Assembly (NCBI GenBank): GCA_029931535.1 | Contig: JAQPZY010000953.1 | Coordinates: 402,001-466,000 of the forward strand | Length of the DNA stretch: 64,000 bases | Reading direction: 5' to 3' | DNA from: Margaritifera margaritifera | Lineage: Eukaryota; Mollusca; Bivalvia; Unionida; Margaritiferidae | Part shown: positions 13,358 through 24,240 of the stretch, one piece after another | Layout of the letters: each line of letters starts with the position of its first letter | How positions within the stretch are numbered: the stretch's first letter is position 1 | Program-made: the position numbers and the translations under genes | The notes under the pieces: generated by a model | Database searches by the model: none | What the model saw: the letters and a program-made list of their open reading frames with translations, nothing else | Told to the model about the DNA's origin: nothing

Positions 13358-13620
13358 ACTTTGTTGCTTGGTTGGTTGTTATGGGTTTAAAGCCATTTAT
13401 CAGCACATGATAGGCTATACATGGCGGCCAGTATATTTGGTGGAAGAAGAACCCGAGAAAACCCCGGGCAAAACCACCGACCCACGGGAAGCTACTGGCG
13501 AGCTTACTCACATACCCACGTTGGTCGAGCCCGAGACCCGAACCCACGCGGACAGAGGGGAAACATCAGTGATTTGTAAAGGCGAGCGCCTGAGACCACT
13601 CAGCCATCCAGTATCTCAGT
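13358..13620 (-). mobile_element. tRNA-derived SINE-like repeat (Leu/Ser-type head)
   Basis: Read on the minus strand, it starts with a tRNA-like head: box A TGGCTGAGTGG (13606-13596) and box B GGGTTCGGGTCTC (13545-13533). The ~50-nt A-to-B distance points to a tRNA with a long variable arm (Leu or Ser type). The body then runs through CGGTGGTTTTGCCCGGGG and ends in a tail with AAACCCATAACAACCAACC. A partial copy of the same 3' end lies at 15926-15990 in the same orientation. Locally it is much richer in GC than its surroundings, which also explains the open frames here. Confidence 0.7.
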
Positions 13621-14174
13621 ATTACTTTGTAGCATCGTTTGAGGTTTGATACATTTTCGTACTGTATACAATGAGCCTATTCATGAAAAATATTATTGTA
13701 AATTTTAAAATAATACCATAAATGTGAGTCTATCACGAAGTCCAAAATCTGCAGAAGGAAGATAATTTTGATTATTTGTATGTTGTAATTATTATAATTA
13801 CCATAATTTTCATTTCGTTACAACATAAATAATCCCCTAGTACGATGACAACAGGTTCTGTACAAAAGCTATCATATTTATATAGATTTTTACAATTACT
13901 TTATCAATCTAATTGCTCTCTCGATTGATCGAAGATATCATCCACGTTATTTTAAAAATGAAATCGGTGACACTAATCTTTGATGCTTATCACTGAGCGA
14001 ATCACATACAACTCATATGCAAAGTTTCATGCTAAAAATGGCAATTATAGATTTCAATAGTGTGATTTGCCCGTAAGACCTGTTATTTTATTTTTACATT
14101 AAACATTTAACGAAATCATTGGGATGGACATTATCAATCCATGTCTGTCTGTCTGTCTGTCTGTATGTATGTGT

Positions 14175-15182
14175 TGTTAAGGAATTATGTATCATATTGT
14201 TTTTAAATAATGATATAGATTTATGATCTCTGCATAATAGTCTAACAGTTGTCGTCTTGCAGAAAGTACATATACGGTATTTCAATGTGACTGAGTACAT
14301 TAGTCGTGGGAAAATATTGTCGGTTGATGCATGAATCATATCACGTGATTTAGCGCGTGAAATTTGTCATTTTGACCTGCATTCAATGTTTTGACCTGGA
14401 TTCTATGTTCAAATAAGTAGTCAATACTTTGTTGACTGGTAATAACGTCAGTTCATAGGTACTTTAGCGGTGTCACGTAGAACCTAGTTTCTGATTGGTT
14501 CGGAGAAGGTTGTTTTCTAGAAGGATTACATTGTTTTTAATTCGCAATTACAGAGAATGATTCATGTTGACCAGAAATTAGAGTTTAAGATCACAATTCT
14601 GATGTGTTTGTTTGATACGTAGAATAATCGGGTTTTTTATTTGATTTACGCAGTCAGAAGCTATATAAACAGATGTATTGCTGTGTTTGGCATTCTGTCA
14701 TAGTTCGTCCGCTTGAGAGGTTATAACGAGATTGGTTCATTTTGTGTGGATATTCTGCTTCAGTGATATTATTTTTATACAGCACATTTAGGATTTAGTA
14801 CTGCTTCTTAAACTTTAAGAATTATTCAGCTCCGTGGAATTATCGGAAACATTTCTAGAACTTGTGTGATATTCCATATTCACAAGTATTACTTGGAATT
14901 AATAACATTTGGATATAACTGATTCTTGTTAATTCAATCAGCACTTTGGAGGTTTCATTCGGAACCTACTTCATTCGGAATATTTGGATTAACTTCCGGA
15001 TCATTGAACTTTAGATGAATTTAGGACTTTTAAGGATATTCTATACTCTAAGTTATTTTTAATTCTTTCACTTTGATTGTTTGTTGAAATATTTTAATAT
15101 TTTAGGAAATTAAATATTTGTGTTTAAATCTTGAAAGCTTGTTTGAGTCTTTTCTTTCGTTACATTACCCCTAGTCGTAACA
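14175..15182 (+). mobile_element. Solo LTR of a Gmr1/gypsy-like element
   Basis: About 1 kb starting TGTTAAGG and ending CCTAGTCGTAACA. The last ~50 bp follow the layout of the LTR ends of the two elements at 20.7 and 43.7 kb (TTTCTTTC, GTTACATTA, CCTAG, GTCGTAACA). A TATA box, TATATAAA, lies at 14662-14669, at a place comparable to the TATATAAG of the second element's LTR. No internal retroelement coding sequence is attached, so it is read as a recombinational solo LTR. It sits between CTGT/TATG repeats on the left and a TATG array on the right. The left end is uncertain by a few bases because TG occurs twice there. Confidence 0.65.
14662..14669 (+). promoter_or_regulatory. TATA box in solo LTR
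   Basis: TATATAAA in the middle of the solo LTR, in the orientation set by the LTR ends. Confidence 0.45.
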
Positions 15183-15217
15183 ATATGTATCTATGCATGT
15201 ATATATGCATGTATATT

Positions 15218-15292
15218 TGTATGTATGTATGTATGTATGTATGTATGTATGTATGTATGTATGTATGTATGTATGTATGTATGTATGTATGT
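15218..15292. repeat. (TATG)n microsatellite
   Basis: About 18 TATG units just downstream of the solo LTR. Confidence 0.95.
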
Positions 15293-15647
15293 GTGCATAA
15301 TTGTAACACACCAGTCTTTCCGGTTGTACGATACCAGTCTAAATCCCGTTTCCGGTCCTTGACAATATTCGGTTTATTCAGACTTTATCCACAGTTGTGC
15401 ACACAATATTTATACCCAATGATTTCCTGATTTATTTCAAATTAAGTTAAGATAATCCGGGAGATACATGTTTTAATGATTTCCATAACAATAGTTTCTC
15501 AAACAACAAACATCTGCACAGTTTCAAGATAATATTGATCATTGAAATAAGAGGGTAATTAGGAAAAACACTGAATCCATGACCTCTTCAAATGAGATAA
15601 TATCGTCTCCTGATTGGTAAATCCTATATAGGATGTCGATGATACAT

Positions 15648-15654
<7 letters not shown>

Positions 15655-15728
<74 letters not shown>

Positions 15729-15734
15729 CATACA

Positions 15735-15763
<29 letters not shown>
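15655..15763. repeat. (TA)n(CATA)n compound microsatellite
   Basis: About 35 TA units followed by about 10 CATA units. Confidence 0.95.
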
Positions 15764-15766
<3 letters not shown>

Positions 15767-15925
15767 GATATATAAAAGCTCGATAGCTCAAACCTTCAAA
15801 GGGCTGAGAGAAACAGTTCGAGGGATCCGTAGTTTATTGACAAACATTCCCTCGGGTCTTCAATACAGGATCGAGATATCTATCGTGTTCTAGCCAATAA
15901 AATTAGTGTATGTATGTGTATTGGT

Positions 15926-15990
15926 TGATGGCTTGCTTTGGGTTTAACGCCATTTTTCCGCAAAATGATAGGCGATACATGGCGGTGTAT
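15926..15990 (-). mobile_element. Partial SINE 3' end
   Basis: Resembles the 3' tail of the SINE at 13358-13620 in the same orientation: TTGGTTG, a GGGTTTAACGCC-like stretch, then AAATGATAGGCGATACATGG compared with ACATGATAGGCTATACATGG in the other copy. The tRNA-like head is absent. Confidence 0.6.
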
Positions 15991-16024
15991 GTATGCATGT
16001 ATGTATCTATGTTTTATCTTGCAG

Positions 16025-16160
16025 AGAATTCAAGCTTTGTAGTGGTTCGCCACCTTCTAATCCCGTTAACTGCAGTGTAGGATGTGCTGGAGTCGTATTC
16101 GTGGTGGATAACAGGAATACACCAAAAGGAATAGGATTTTCGTTTAGTTGGACAAATTAA
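16025..16160 (+). CDS. Terminal exon: end of CUB domain and stop
   Basis: Preceded by acceptor TTATCTTGCAG. Joined in phase 2 to the exon ending at 12410, it gives an Arg codon across the junction and then an open frame: EFKLCSGSPPSNPVNC, SVGCAG, VVFVVDNRNTPKGIGFSFSW and a TAA stop at 16158-16160. The hydrophobic strand VVFVV, the KGIGFSFSW ending and the stop right after the domain match the last strands of a CUB domain. The protein therefore ends with CUB and has no C-terminal membrane segment. A possible poly(A) signal ATTAAA lies at 16214-16219. Confidence 0.8.
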
Positions 16161-16213
16161 TTGTGACCTCTAGAACTGGATTTGTTCCTGATGTAAAACG
16201 TGCCTATTATACC

Positions 16214-16219
16214 ATTAAA
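16214..16219 (+). promoter_or_regulatory. Possible polyadenylation signal
   Basis: ATTAAA 54 bp after the CUB gene stop codon. It is the nearest variant of AATAAA, chosen by position only. Confidence 0.3.
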
Positions 16220-17550
16220 ATAGTTCCTGTATCTAACCAGAAGTGTACCGCTTTATTACTGAAATAGTTTGATAGCCGCCTTACAAGGAAGATTCGATTC
16301 ACGACTTTAAAGACAAAAAAGAGAGAGCTTCAAAAACGATAGGTTTATGAAAAAAAGAAAAAAAAGCCTCCTGCTATTCATATCAATATTCGGGCTCTGT
16401 GTACAGATTATCTCGTGGTTTTGCAAAGATTAAAGGGTCTTATAATTCATTTTTGTCGTATGTTATTAGGAAATATTTTCAATCTTTCTATCTAGAACAA
16501 TAATTAACATATATGTGTGCGATAATTATTAATTGTAGCATAGACGATATGTCTTTGATTGTAGTACATGTCACAGGTGGATTTAAGAAACAGGACATTG
16601 ACAAGATGGCTTAGTGCCCTTTAGATCACCTTAGCCTTGTGACAATGTTACCGTGAATAATGAAAACTTGAATTCAGTGAAGTGGCTAAACCCTCGCTAG
16701 AGAGTTACATCCATATATTACACATACCGAGTATCATAAGTAATATCTATACATTGCATCTACTTTAGTTCTAATTGGCGAAAACTTTGAAAACTGTAAA
16801 TATATCCATGAATGAAATTTCTGCATTCGTTAACAAATTTCAGCATTTAGTTATTAAAATATTATTGAAGTTGTATTTTGCTTACATGATATATTGACAC
16901 AAAAACTGTTTTCTGTATCAACACAATATTTTGAAGTTTATTCTTTTGGGCTTCATGTGGACTATTAAACGTATCGTCTAACAGAATGGATTGCTCTTTA
17001 TTTAAATTACACGGATTTATATATTATAAATATGTGGGTCAAAGTTTGCCATATCCCAATCTTAACTTCCCATGTTAGAGCTGACATAGACTATTGTACA
17101 ACAACGAAGAAAAGTCGCCAGCGAATGAACGCTCTCGGACTGAGTTGATTTCGGATTATAATTAATATTTGGAAGCGGAAACGTTTGAAATAGCTCCATG
17201 TATAAACAACTTTGCAATCAAATAGGCCTGGCCTCTAACGCCTGGACTGATAGTTTATGCCAAATTCAAGATCTAAGCTGCTCAGTCGATGAATCTTGTA
17301 CACAGCTCCACTTGCTGCACAGACTGTTTATCGGCGGGACAGTATCGTTTGTACTCTACATCTAAGTTAATTATTGAGTTGCATTTGACGAAGAAGTTGA
17401 TAAATTAGAAATTACTTTGTTACTTCTGCTAAGATCTGCTGGTTCGTCCCAAAATTGCACTATTTGCCGTTACTTTTCCGAATTCCTTGGACAATTAGGC
17501 AAAAGCATTAGGCGTTGCTGGAAGTTTCTTGCAGCTATTAACTTGTGATG
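16220..17550. other. Unassigned AT-rich DNA
   Basis: No domain, splice-bounded exon or repeat recognised. Confidence 0.45.
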
Positions 17551-17753
17551 GCTGTCATGGAATTGTGTATGCTTTATATCGATATATATGTGATCGAAAA
17601 TGTACTCGGGTTTCGTTGCCGCGTACAGCGTTATCCGAGGGTGGTTTATTGTTTCGGCTCTAGTTATTTCGAAATACTGAGCGCGACTCGACCCATGCTG
17701 CATGTGCAAATCGCCTGTAGTGAAAACCCAAGTACCTAGCTGCGCATATTTGG
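17551..17753 (-). repeat. Left arm of ~200-bp inverted repeat
   Basis: Read on the minus strand from 17753, this matches the plus strand from 18645 at about 95% (roughly nine differences in 200 bp), from CAAATATGCGC to ATTCCATGACAG. The arms point toward each other around an 891-bp core. Both copies stay open in the same frame (for example NHPR and TLYAATKPEYIFDH), which may only reflect common origin. Confidence 0.85.
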
Positions 17754-17764
17754 AATATGTATGA

Positions 17765-17870
17765 ATTTATGAATCTATCGTTCATATAACGATATTGAAA
17801 TGGGAATGCATGAAATTATGAATCTATCACATATAGCGATATTGAAATGTGAATGCATGAAATTTTGCTC
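17765..17870. repeat. Two-copy ~50-bp tandem repeat
   Basis: CGATATTGAAATG(G/T)GAATGCATGAAATT and the preceding GAATCTATC occur twice just inside the left arm of the inverted repeat. Confidence 0.8.
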
Positions 17871-17929
17871 AGAGCAATAGTGAAAATAACAATAACATGG
17901 AACACGTAATATATATAACTATCGTGGCG

Positions 17930-18200
17930 TCCAGTTGACGACCAAGATGTATTTCCGGTTCCACCCGCTCTAGTCAATGGTCAAGGAGCCACCACGCAAG
18001 GTCAACCCCTCCCAGTCTGTTGAAGGATCCCTCGAGAGCCTTCTCATTCAACACAGACCCGATGGTCGCGAAGCCTTGGTCCCTCGCATCGAGAACACCA
18101 GTACACTCTTCCGAGCCAACGTCACCAGACACGGCGTACACGTCACAAGAAACCCCACAGAGTTCTGAGACTCCACATCGCCAAACCATACACAAAAGCA
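17930..18200. other. GC-rich core between inverted arms
   Basis: A GC-rich block compared with its surroundings, with overlapping open frames of 60-73 codons on both strands. One plus frame reads EPPRKVNPSQSVEGSLESL and ends TRNPTEF. No family is recognised. Base composition suggests either former coding DNA or the body of a repeat. Confidence 0.35.
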
Positions 18201-18644
18201 GCTAAAAGTATAACAACTGAACCGTGTAGTACATATGACACAGTTAAGTACTTTTGCATTGATATATGTTGCGCATGCGCGTACATGAATTCGATTCGTT
18301 ACACATTACATTAATCGTTCAATGCATGCAGCATATAATTAAATTCAATCTGTCTGTTCAGTTACAACAAATAGCTAACTCGAACCAGACTATACTATTT
18401 CTAATATCATGGCGTTGTATGACCTAGGTATTGACTCTCTGTAGAATTTAGAATAAATTCTAAAAGATCTAATATATGAAACAATTCTGTCATATAAAAC
18501 GAATAGTAATAAAGAATGCAATCTTAAATTTCACATGCCTCTACAGCTGAAGATTGCTCCCGTAAAGAGGTAAGCTTTCTGACAAGACTCGTCGTAATGT
18601 AATTTGTTTGTAGCGAATTTGCTCTATATGTACCCTAGCTGTGA

Positions 18645-18847
18645 CAAATATGCGCCGCTAGATACTTGGGTTTTCACTGCAGGCGATTTGCACATGCAGC
18701 ATGGGTTGAGTCGCGCTCAGTATTTCGAAAAAACTAGAGCCGAAAAAATAAACCACCCTCGGGAAACGCTGTACGCGGCAACGAAACCCGAGTACATTTT
18801 CGATCACATATATATCGATATAAAGCATACACAATTCCGTGACAGTG
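18645..18847 (+). repeat. Right arm of ~200-bp inverted repeat
   Basis: Partner of 17551-17753 in opposite orientation. It begins CAAATATGCGCCGCTAG and ends with ATTCCGTGACAG. Confidence 0.85.
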
Positions 18848-19544
18848 GCACTGCGTATTCTAGAAAAGCGAAATAGCCACCTCAGGAGCAGTTGAAATCA
18901 GGATAGCCAATGCATGACATGACGATGACTTGTTAAAAACAATAAATAACAATTATATTTTAAGATATCATAAATTCGTTTTGTTACATATTTTGAAAAT
19001 CTTTACAAATGGAACAACCTGAAAACTTGCATTCTGTTCACTCTGGTAACTGCAGAATGGGATATTACATTGGTCCCATGAATCACTGCGGACAATGTAT
19101 AAAATGCAAAATCTTAAGTTTTCATTAACACACATTCACATAATGTAGGTTATTCTACCTTTCCAGCACAACCGTAAGACACTCTAAATTATTTAGACTG
19201 GTTGCATAAGTATTTTATAAGAGCTCAACAATAAGACCTTTATTTTACGATTAGAAAATATGCCTTGATGTTCTGTTTCCGGTAAGTGAAAACATTCAGG
19301 TTATTTGGACCTTTCCATACTCATGTGTGAAAATATCAACTTCGGGTGTGTCTGATTTTGGAAACATGACTCAGAAAATGAGAAAAATAAGTTTTTCAAT
19401 GTTTTTTCAGACCTACATTTCTGCACAAGAAAAAATCGCTAAGGTTTTTCAGGATTAAATATATCAATGACATTTTTATTAAAAAAGAAGACCTCAAGGT
19501 AGATTAGTTTATTCGCTAATTGAGTTACCACTGTAAATAAATTG

Positions 19545-19583
<39 letters not shown>

Positions 19584-20614
19584 AAACATAGGAGCTACAT
19601 ATATACTCAAAGAGTAAATCACGTCTTGAAATGAAGGAATATAACTTTCTCATTAGCTTATGACAACGAAGACATTTATCGTGAAATATTGATTCGTTTT
19701 TATGAGCAGAATAAAAATTGGCTAAAGTTTTCCATGACATATCCAGACATTTGACAGACAGTAAATGTCCCAGGAATTCAGATTCACGAGTCAGTTATAG
19801 GTCCTGAGAATGGGGTATGCAAAGTTTCTACTCCATTTAATTCAAAAACGGATTATTCGAATTTCCAATTATTACGAGTTTAAAAGTCCCAAACAGAACT
19901 CCTAATTAAAAAAAGTTCATAATACATACAGACTTTGAATCCCAGTCGCCTCAGATATAATGATTTTTCATAGTTTTTATTCGGACCATATCCCAATGAC
20001 AACTTTTACAAAAGTGTAAAGTGTAAGGCGTTTTTTGACATTTACATAGTTGCAGTATTAATTAATTAATTAAGCTTTCATTGTTTTTTTTTACATTTAC
20101 TTAGTTGCAGTAGATAATTAATTAATTAATTAGACTCTCAATGTTTTTTTTTTTTTGATTTTTTTTCTCCAATAAGGAAAATGACTCAAGAAGAGTGTGT
20201 AGTAGTTTATTAGTTTGTTATTCTCTAACCATTTCCATTTTATACACATTACAAAAACTTAGCGATATTAAAGTACAGCAAATTCAAGGAGTGATAATAC
20301 TACTGCTAAAACGGTACTTAAAGTATAGCAGCTGAACAATATTGTAGTAATAAAAGGCCGTTCAAGTTGGGAGTTCTCATAGGTGTAGGCATGTTTTCTT
20401 CTAAGAGTTTAAAGGTTAAAGCGATAGCTATATCAACAAGATCGAAGTTATTAATCCTGTTGATGTATGTATGTACGTATGTATGTATGTATGTATTAAC
20501 ACTAGGACATCGTTGTCTGCTCTCGATCATATTTAAAGTATAGTTTAATACAAAATTGTGCTAATTACATGAAACTGATTCTCTTGATGTTTAACAGGAG
20601 TGGGCTGTATGTGA
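18848..20614. other. Unassigned DNA with simple repeats
   Basis: Contains an (ATT)n tract at 19545-19581, a two-copy ~70-bp duplication with TAATTAATTAATTA cores at 20038-20150, and a short TATG tract at 20463-20497. No gene recognised. Confidence 0.5.

Positions 20615-20678
<64 letters not shown>
20615..20678. repeat. (TA)n array left of the Gmr1-like element
   Basis: About 30 TA units with one TG interruption, abutting the 3' LTR end. The same array type resumes at 27250 on the other side. Confidence 0.95.
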
Positions 20679-20682
<4 letters not shown>

Positions 20683-21431
20683 ACGACTCTATGGTCTAAG
20701 AAAAATGTAACAGAAAGAAAGTGAAACCAACAAATCAAGTAAAAAATCAACAAGCAATTTATTACTAGATAATTAAAATGAAAAATCAAAAAGTCACTTA
20801 CAGTAATGTTTTTTGAAATCCTAATAATCCAATAAGAATGATTGTTCTAATCACAAGTCCTAAAAATAGAATGTTCCGAATTAACGGCTGTGTCCTTGAA
20901 TGTTATGATGTGCTAATGGTCTCCAAAGTCCTGATGTACTAGTAATCTTGATGTGCTGATGTCAAAATGAAGTATTCCAAAATATCTGAATATAAGTTGA
21001 CATACATTCCAAAATCATCAATTAAAAATCCAAAATCCAAAAGTTTGTGAGCACTGTTATAATCCAATGAATATTTAAAATAATTCCTCTCTTAGAATTT
21101 GGAATGAATTTTCACAACTGTAATAGCTCTTTACAAGACTGATGGTAATGTCAAAACTGAAAAAATGTCCACCAAACATGGTACATATAAAGATTGGTCA
21201 CATGACAGAATGTTCTAGAATGTGTGTCATCTTAATGGAATTTTACTTGTAAACAAAAATCAACCTTGACCTTCAAATTGAGAAAACATATTGATCAAAA
21301 CAACCTAATTCAAGGACACTAGTTAAACATGTTTTTCCTGATAACATTAAGATTTAAGCAAATATTAAAGTGAAGAAACATTTATAATTTCCTAAAATAT
21401 TTATAATATTATATAAACATCATACATAACA
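20679..21431 (-). repeat. 3' LTR of Gmr1-like element
   Basis: In element orientation it begins TGTTATGTATGATG and ends GAGTCGTAACA. It differs from the 5' LTR by about six to seven substitutions and two small indels. Confidence 0.95.
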
Positions 21432-21440
21432 CCTCCCCTC
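21432..21440 (-). promoter_or_regulatory. Polypurine tract
   Basis: On the minus strand, GAGGGGAGG immediately precedes the 3' LTR, the expected site of plus-strand priming. The second element has GAGGGAAGG at the same place. Confidence 0.8.
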
Positions 21441-21569
21441 ATAAAGAAAAAGAAAGATTTATATAATAAAGCTTTCTTTTGAATATACATCTAATACTAT
21501 AATAACCAAAATTACATAAGAACATGTTTTATGATACTGGACTTAATTACATCAAGCAATATTACATTT

Positions 21570-22328
21570 CTAGGCACGTGAGAGTGCATCTGCAATCACA
21601 TTGTCTTTTCCCCTGATGTGTTTGATGTCAATGTTATATTCCTGCAATATCAAACTCCATCTCAACAATCTCCGATTTTTATCTTTCATTTTGTTGATGA
21701 AAGTAAGGGGATTGTGATCACTGTACACAATAATTGGAGAAAGAGCTGAGGTAACATACACTTCAAAATGCTGTAAAGCCAATATCAAAGCCAAACATTC
21801 CTTCTCAATTGTGGAATAATTTTTCTGGTGCTTGTTTAGTTTTTTAGAAAAATAACACACAGGGTGATCCACACCACTTTTGTCTTCCTGAATCAATACT
21901 CCACCAACCCCTACATCACTTGCATCAACAGATAATTTAAATGATTGGCTAAAATTTGGTGCAGAAGGAACTGGTGCATTCTTAAGCATGGCCTTTAACT
22001 TGTCAAAAGATTCCTGACACTTGTCAGACCAATAAAATTTGGCTTTCTTACTCAATAAACTTGTCAAAGGTTCAGCAATTTTGGAAAAATTGGAACAAAA
22101 TTTCCGATAATATCCAGCCATACCTAGAAATCGCATCAGTTGCTTTTTACAAATTGGAACTTGAAATTCAGAGATAGCTTTGACCTTAGCTTCTATAGGT
22201 TTAACTTGACCTTGTCCCACAATATGTCCTAAAAATGTGACACAAGCATGGCAAAACTCACTTTTGCTCAAATTAATTGTCAGATTCGCATCACTGAGTC
22301 GATCGAAGAATTTTCGAATGGTTTCCAA
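21570..22328 (-). pseudogene. pol: RT C-terminal part and RNase H
   Basis: 252 codons from the first Met to a TAA/TAG-bounded end. The first ~70 residues are the RT thumb region (FLGHIVGQG, FLGMAGYYRKF). RNase H follows, with KLSVDAS (Asp ~135), the STIEKE motif (~172-177), IVYSDHNPL (Asp ~204) and NVIADALSR (Asp ~247), so all RNase H acidic residues appear present. The YIDD catalytic box of RT lies just upstream near 22365 in the DNA but in another frame, because of a small indel compared with the second element. In Gmr1-like elements this is the end of pol, unlike typical gypsy elements where integrase would follow. Confidence 0.88.
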
Positions 22329-22558
22329 ATGATCTTCCCAGGTGTTGTTGTAGATAATGACGTCATCGATATAAGCGTCACAAGACCAAATGTTATCATG
22401 TTCATCAGACGTTGAAACGTTGCAGGCGAATTTTTCATTCCAAACGGCATGACTTTATATCGATAAAGTCCATCTGGAGTTGCAAATGCTGAAATTTCTT
22501 TTGCCCTTTCCGTCAGTGGAATTTGCCAGAATCCTTTTAAAAGGTCAAACTTGGTGAC
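22329..22558 (-). pseudogene. pol: Frame-broken RT core
   Basis: Links the two large pol frames. After an in-frame TAG (about 22559-22561) the previous frame continues with typical RT palm sequence (KFDLLKGFWQIPL, then YRYKVMPFGMKNSPATF). It then loses frame about 40 bp before the YIDD box, where the element at 43.7 kb has about 7 extra bases. The break inactivates this copy. Confidence 0.75.
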
Positions 22559-24109
22559 CTATTCCGCATTTCCAATTTTATCAATGCAATCGTCCATTCT
22601 TGGGATTGGAAATGAATCAGTTTTGGTGACACTGTTGACTTTTCTATAGTCAGTACACATACGGAATGTATTATCTGGCTTGGGAACAAGAATACATGGT
22701 GAACTCCAGTTACTTTTACTTGGTTCTATGAAATCATTCTCCAGTAAATACTGAATTTCTTTCTTCAGATAGTTCTGTTTGAGAGGATTCATCCTATAAG
22801 GATGCTGTTTCACAGGCGCAGAATCTACAATGTCAACGTCATGATAAATTTTACTTGTTCGTGTTGGAACATCAGGAAACAAGTGCTCATAGTCATGTAA
22901 TAGCTGTTTTAGTTCATTTCTTTCCTGTTGTTGTAGATGTGAAAGTTTCTGGTCTAGGTTGTTCAATATTTCTGAATTCCGAAGATTGGTTATACCAGAG
23001 TCACTATAGTCTGATCGTACTCCATCGTTGATATCTTCACTGTGTGGGACAGGTACAACTAAATTAACTGAATAATTAGCTGAGCTATCTCTGTCAAAAT
23101 ATTCCTTTAACATATTTATATGACAAAGTTGTTTCTGTTTCCGTCTCCCAGGAGTGTTAATGATATAATTTAAGTCATTTACTTTCTTTTCAACGGTATA
23201 AGGACCATAAAATTTAGCTTGAAGAGGATTCTGAGGTATGGGAAAGAGAGCCAGAACTTTGTCACCAGGTTTAAAACTCCTTTCCTGTGAATTTCTGTCA
23301 TACCTTAATTTCATTTTTGACTGGGTAGTGTGAAGATTAGTTCTTGCTACTTCACAGGCCTTTGACAACTTGTATTTGAAATCAGAGACATAATCAAGAA
23401 GATTAATCTTTGAATCTTCATTTGAAAGAAGTTTCTCTTTCAATAATTTCAATGGTCCACGGACAGTATGACCAAAAACTAGTTCAAAGGGACTAAAACC
23501 CAACGACTCTTGAACTGATTCCCTAACAGCAAACAACAACAAATGAACACCCTCATCCCAATCCTTTTCTGTATCAAAGCAATATGATCGAATCATATTC
23601 TTCAAAGTTTGATGAAATCTTTCCAAAGCACCTTGACTTTCAGGGTGATAGGCAGAAGATTTAAACTGTTGGATGCCTAATTCATGCATAACTTGTTGGA
23701 AAATTCCAGACATAAAATTTGACCCTTGATCTGACTGGACAGATTTGGGAAGGCCAACAAGTGTAAAAAACTTCACCAAAGCTTTCACAATAGTTTTAGT
23801 TTTTATATTTCTCAGAGGAATTGCCTCTGGAAATCTTGTAGATGCACACATGATGGTCAACAAGTATTGGTTGCCTGACTTGGTTTTAGGTAAAGGACCA
23901 ACACAGTCTACCATTATTCTACTAAATGGTTCATCAAATGCAGGAATAGGTTGCAGATGAGCCTTAGGTATCTTCTGATTGGGTTTTCCTACCATTTGAC
24001 AAGTGTGACAAGATCTGCAGTATTTAGAAACATCACTTTTGAGTTTCGGCCAATAAAAATGATTCAAGATCTTGTGATAAGTCTTACGGACTCCTAAATG
24101 ACCAGCCAA
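22559..24109 (-). pseudogene. pol: Integrase followed by RT N-terminal part
   Basis: 516 codons. The frame starts inside the integrase zinc-binding domain (GHLG with His ~4, then the CRSC/HTC cysteines at 31-37). The catalytic core has MVDCVGPL (Asp 68), SDQGSNF (Asp 127) and ALERFHQTLK (Glu 163), a D-x-D-35-E spacing that fits retroviral-type integrases. A C-terminal stretch with FKPGDKVLALFP and GPYTVEKKVNDLNY follows (GPY/F-type module), then a linker with TSKIYHDVDIVD. RT begins in the last ~85 residues (SSPCILVPKPDNTFRMCTDYRKVNS). Integrase therefore precedes RT in one frame. The frame ends at an in-frame TAG within RT. Confidence 0.92.
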
Positions 24110-24240
24110 AGGAGTTTCATGGGCTAAATTAAGAATTTCCTGCGATATGACTTAGGAACAACAATTTGATAGCTCACTGACCACTCGTCACCATCGGGTA
24201 CATCAGGTGGTCTCCATTTCCTCATAAGACCCCATTTTTC
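24110..24240 (-). pseudogene. pol: Frameshifted link between protease and integrase
   Basis: Two frame changes occur here. The protease frame ends at TGA just after YFVKNGVL, while a frame starting LMRKWRPPDVPDG continues the expected sequence. Near 24140 the frame changes again before the start of the integrase zinc-binding domain (ILNLAHETPLAGHLG). Either single-base indels or programmed shifts could explain this. Two so close together favour damage or base-calling error. Confidence 0.6.

Larger units (their letters stand above)
12411..16024 (+). other. Phase-2 intron within the CUB domain
   Basis: Runs from GTAAAT to TTATCTTGCAG. It carries a SINE, a poly(A) tract (13039-13062), a solo LTR, two large microsatellites and a partial SINE. 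No other exon could be supported in it. Confidence 0.65.

Noticed and set aside
19010..19120. Cys-rich reading GNCRMGYYIGPMNHCGQC
   Set aside because: Looks like a small extracellular Cys module, but no donor follows within a plausible distance and no second exon is nearby.
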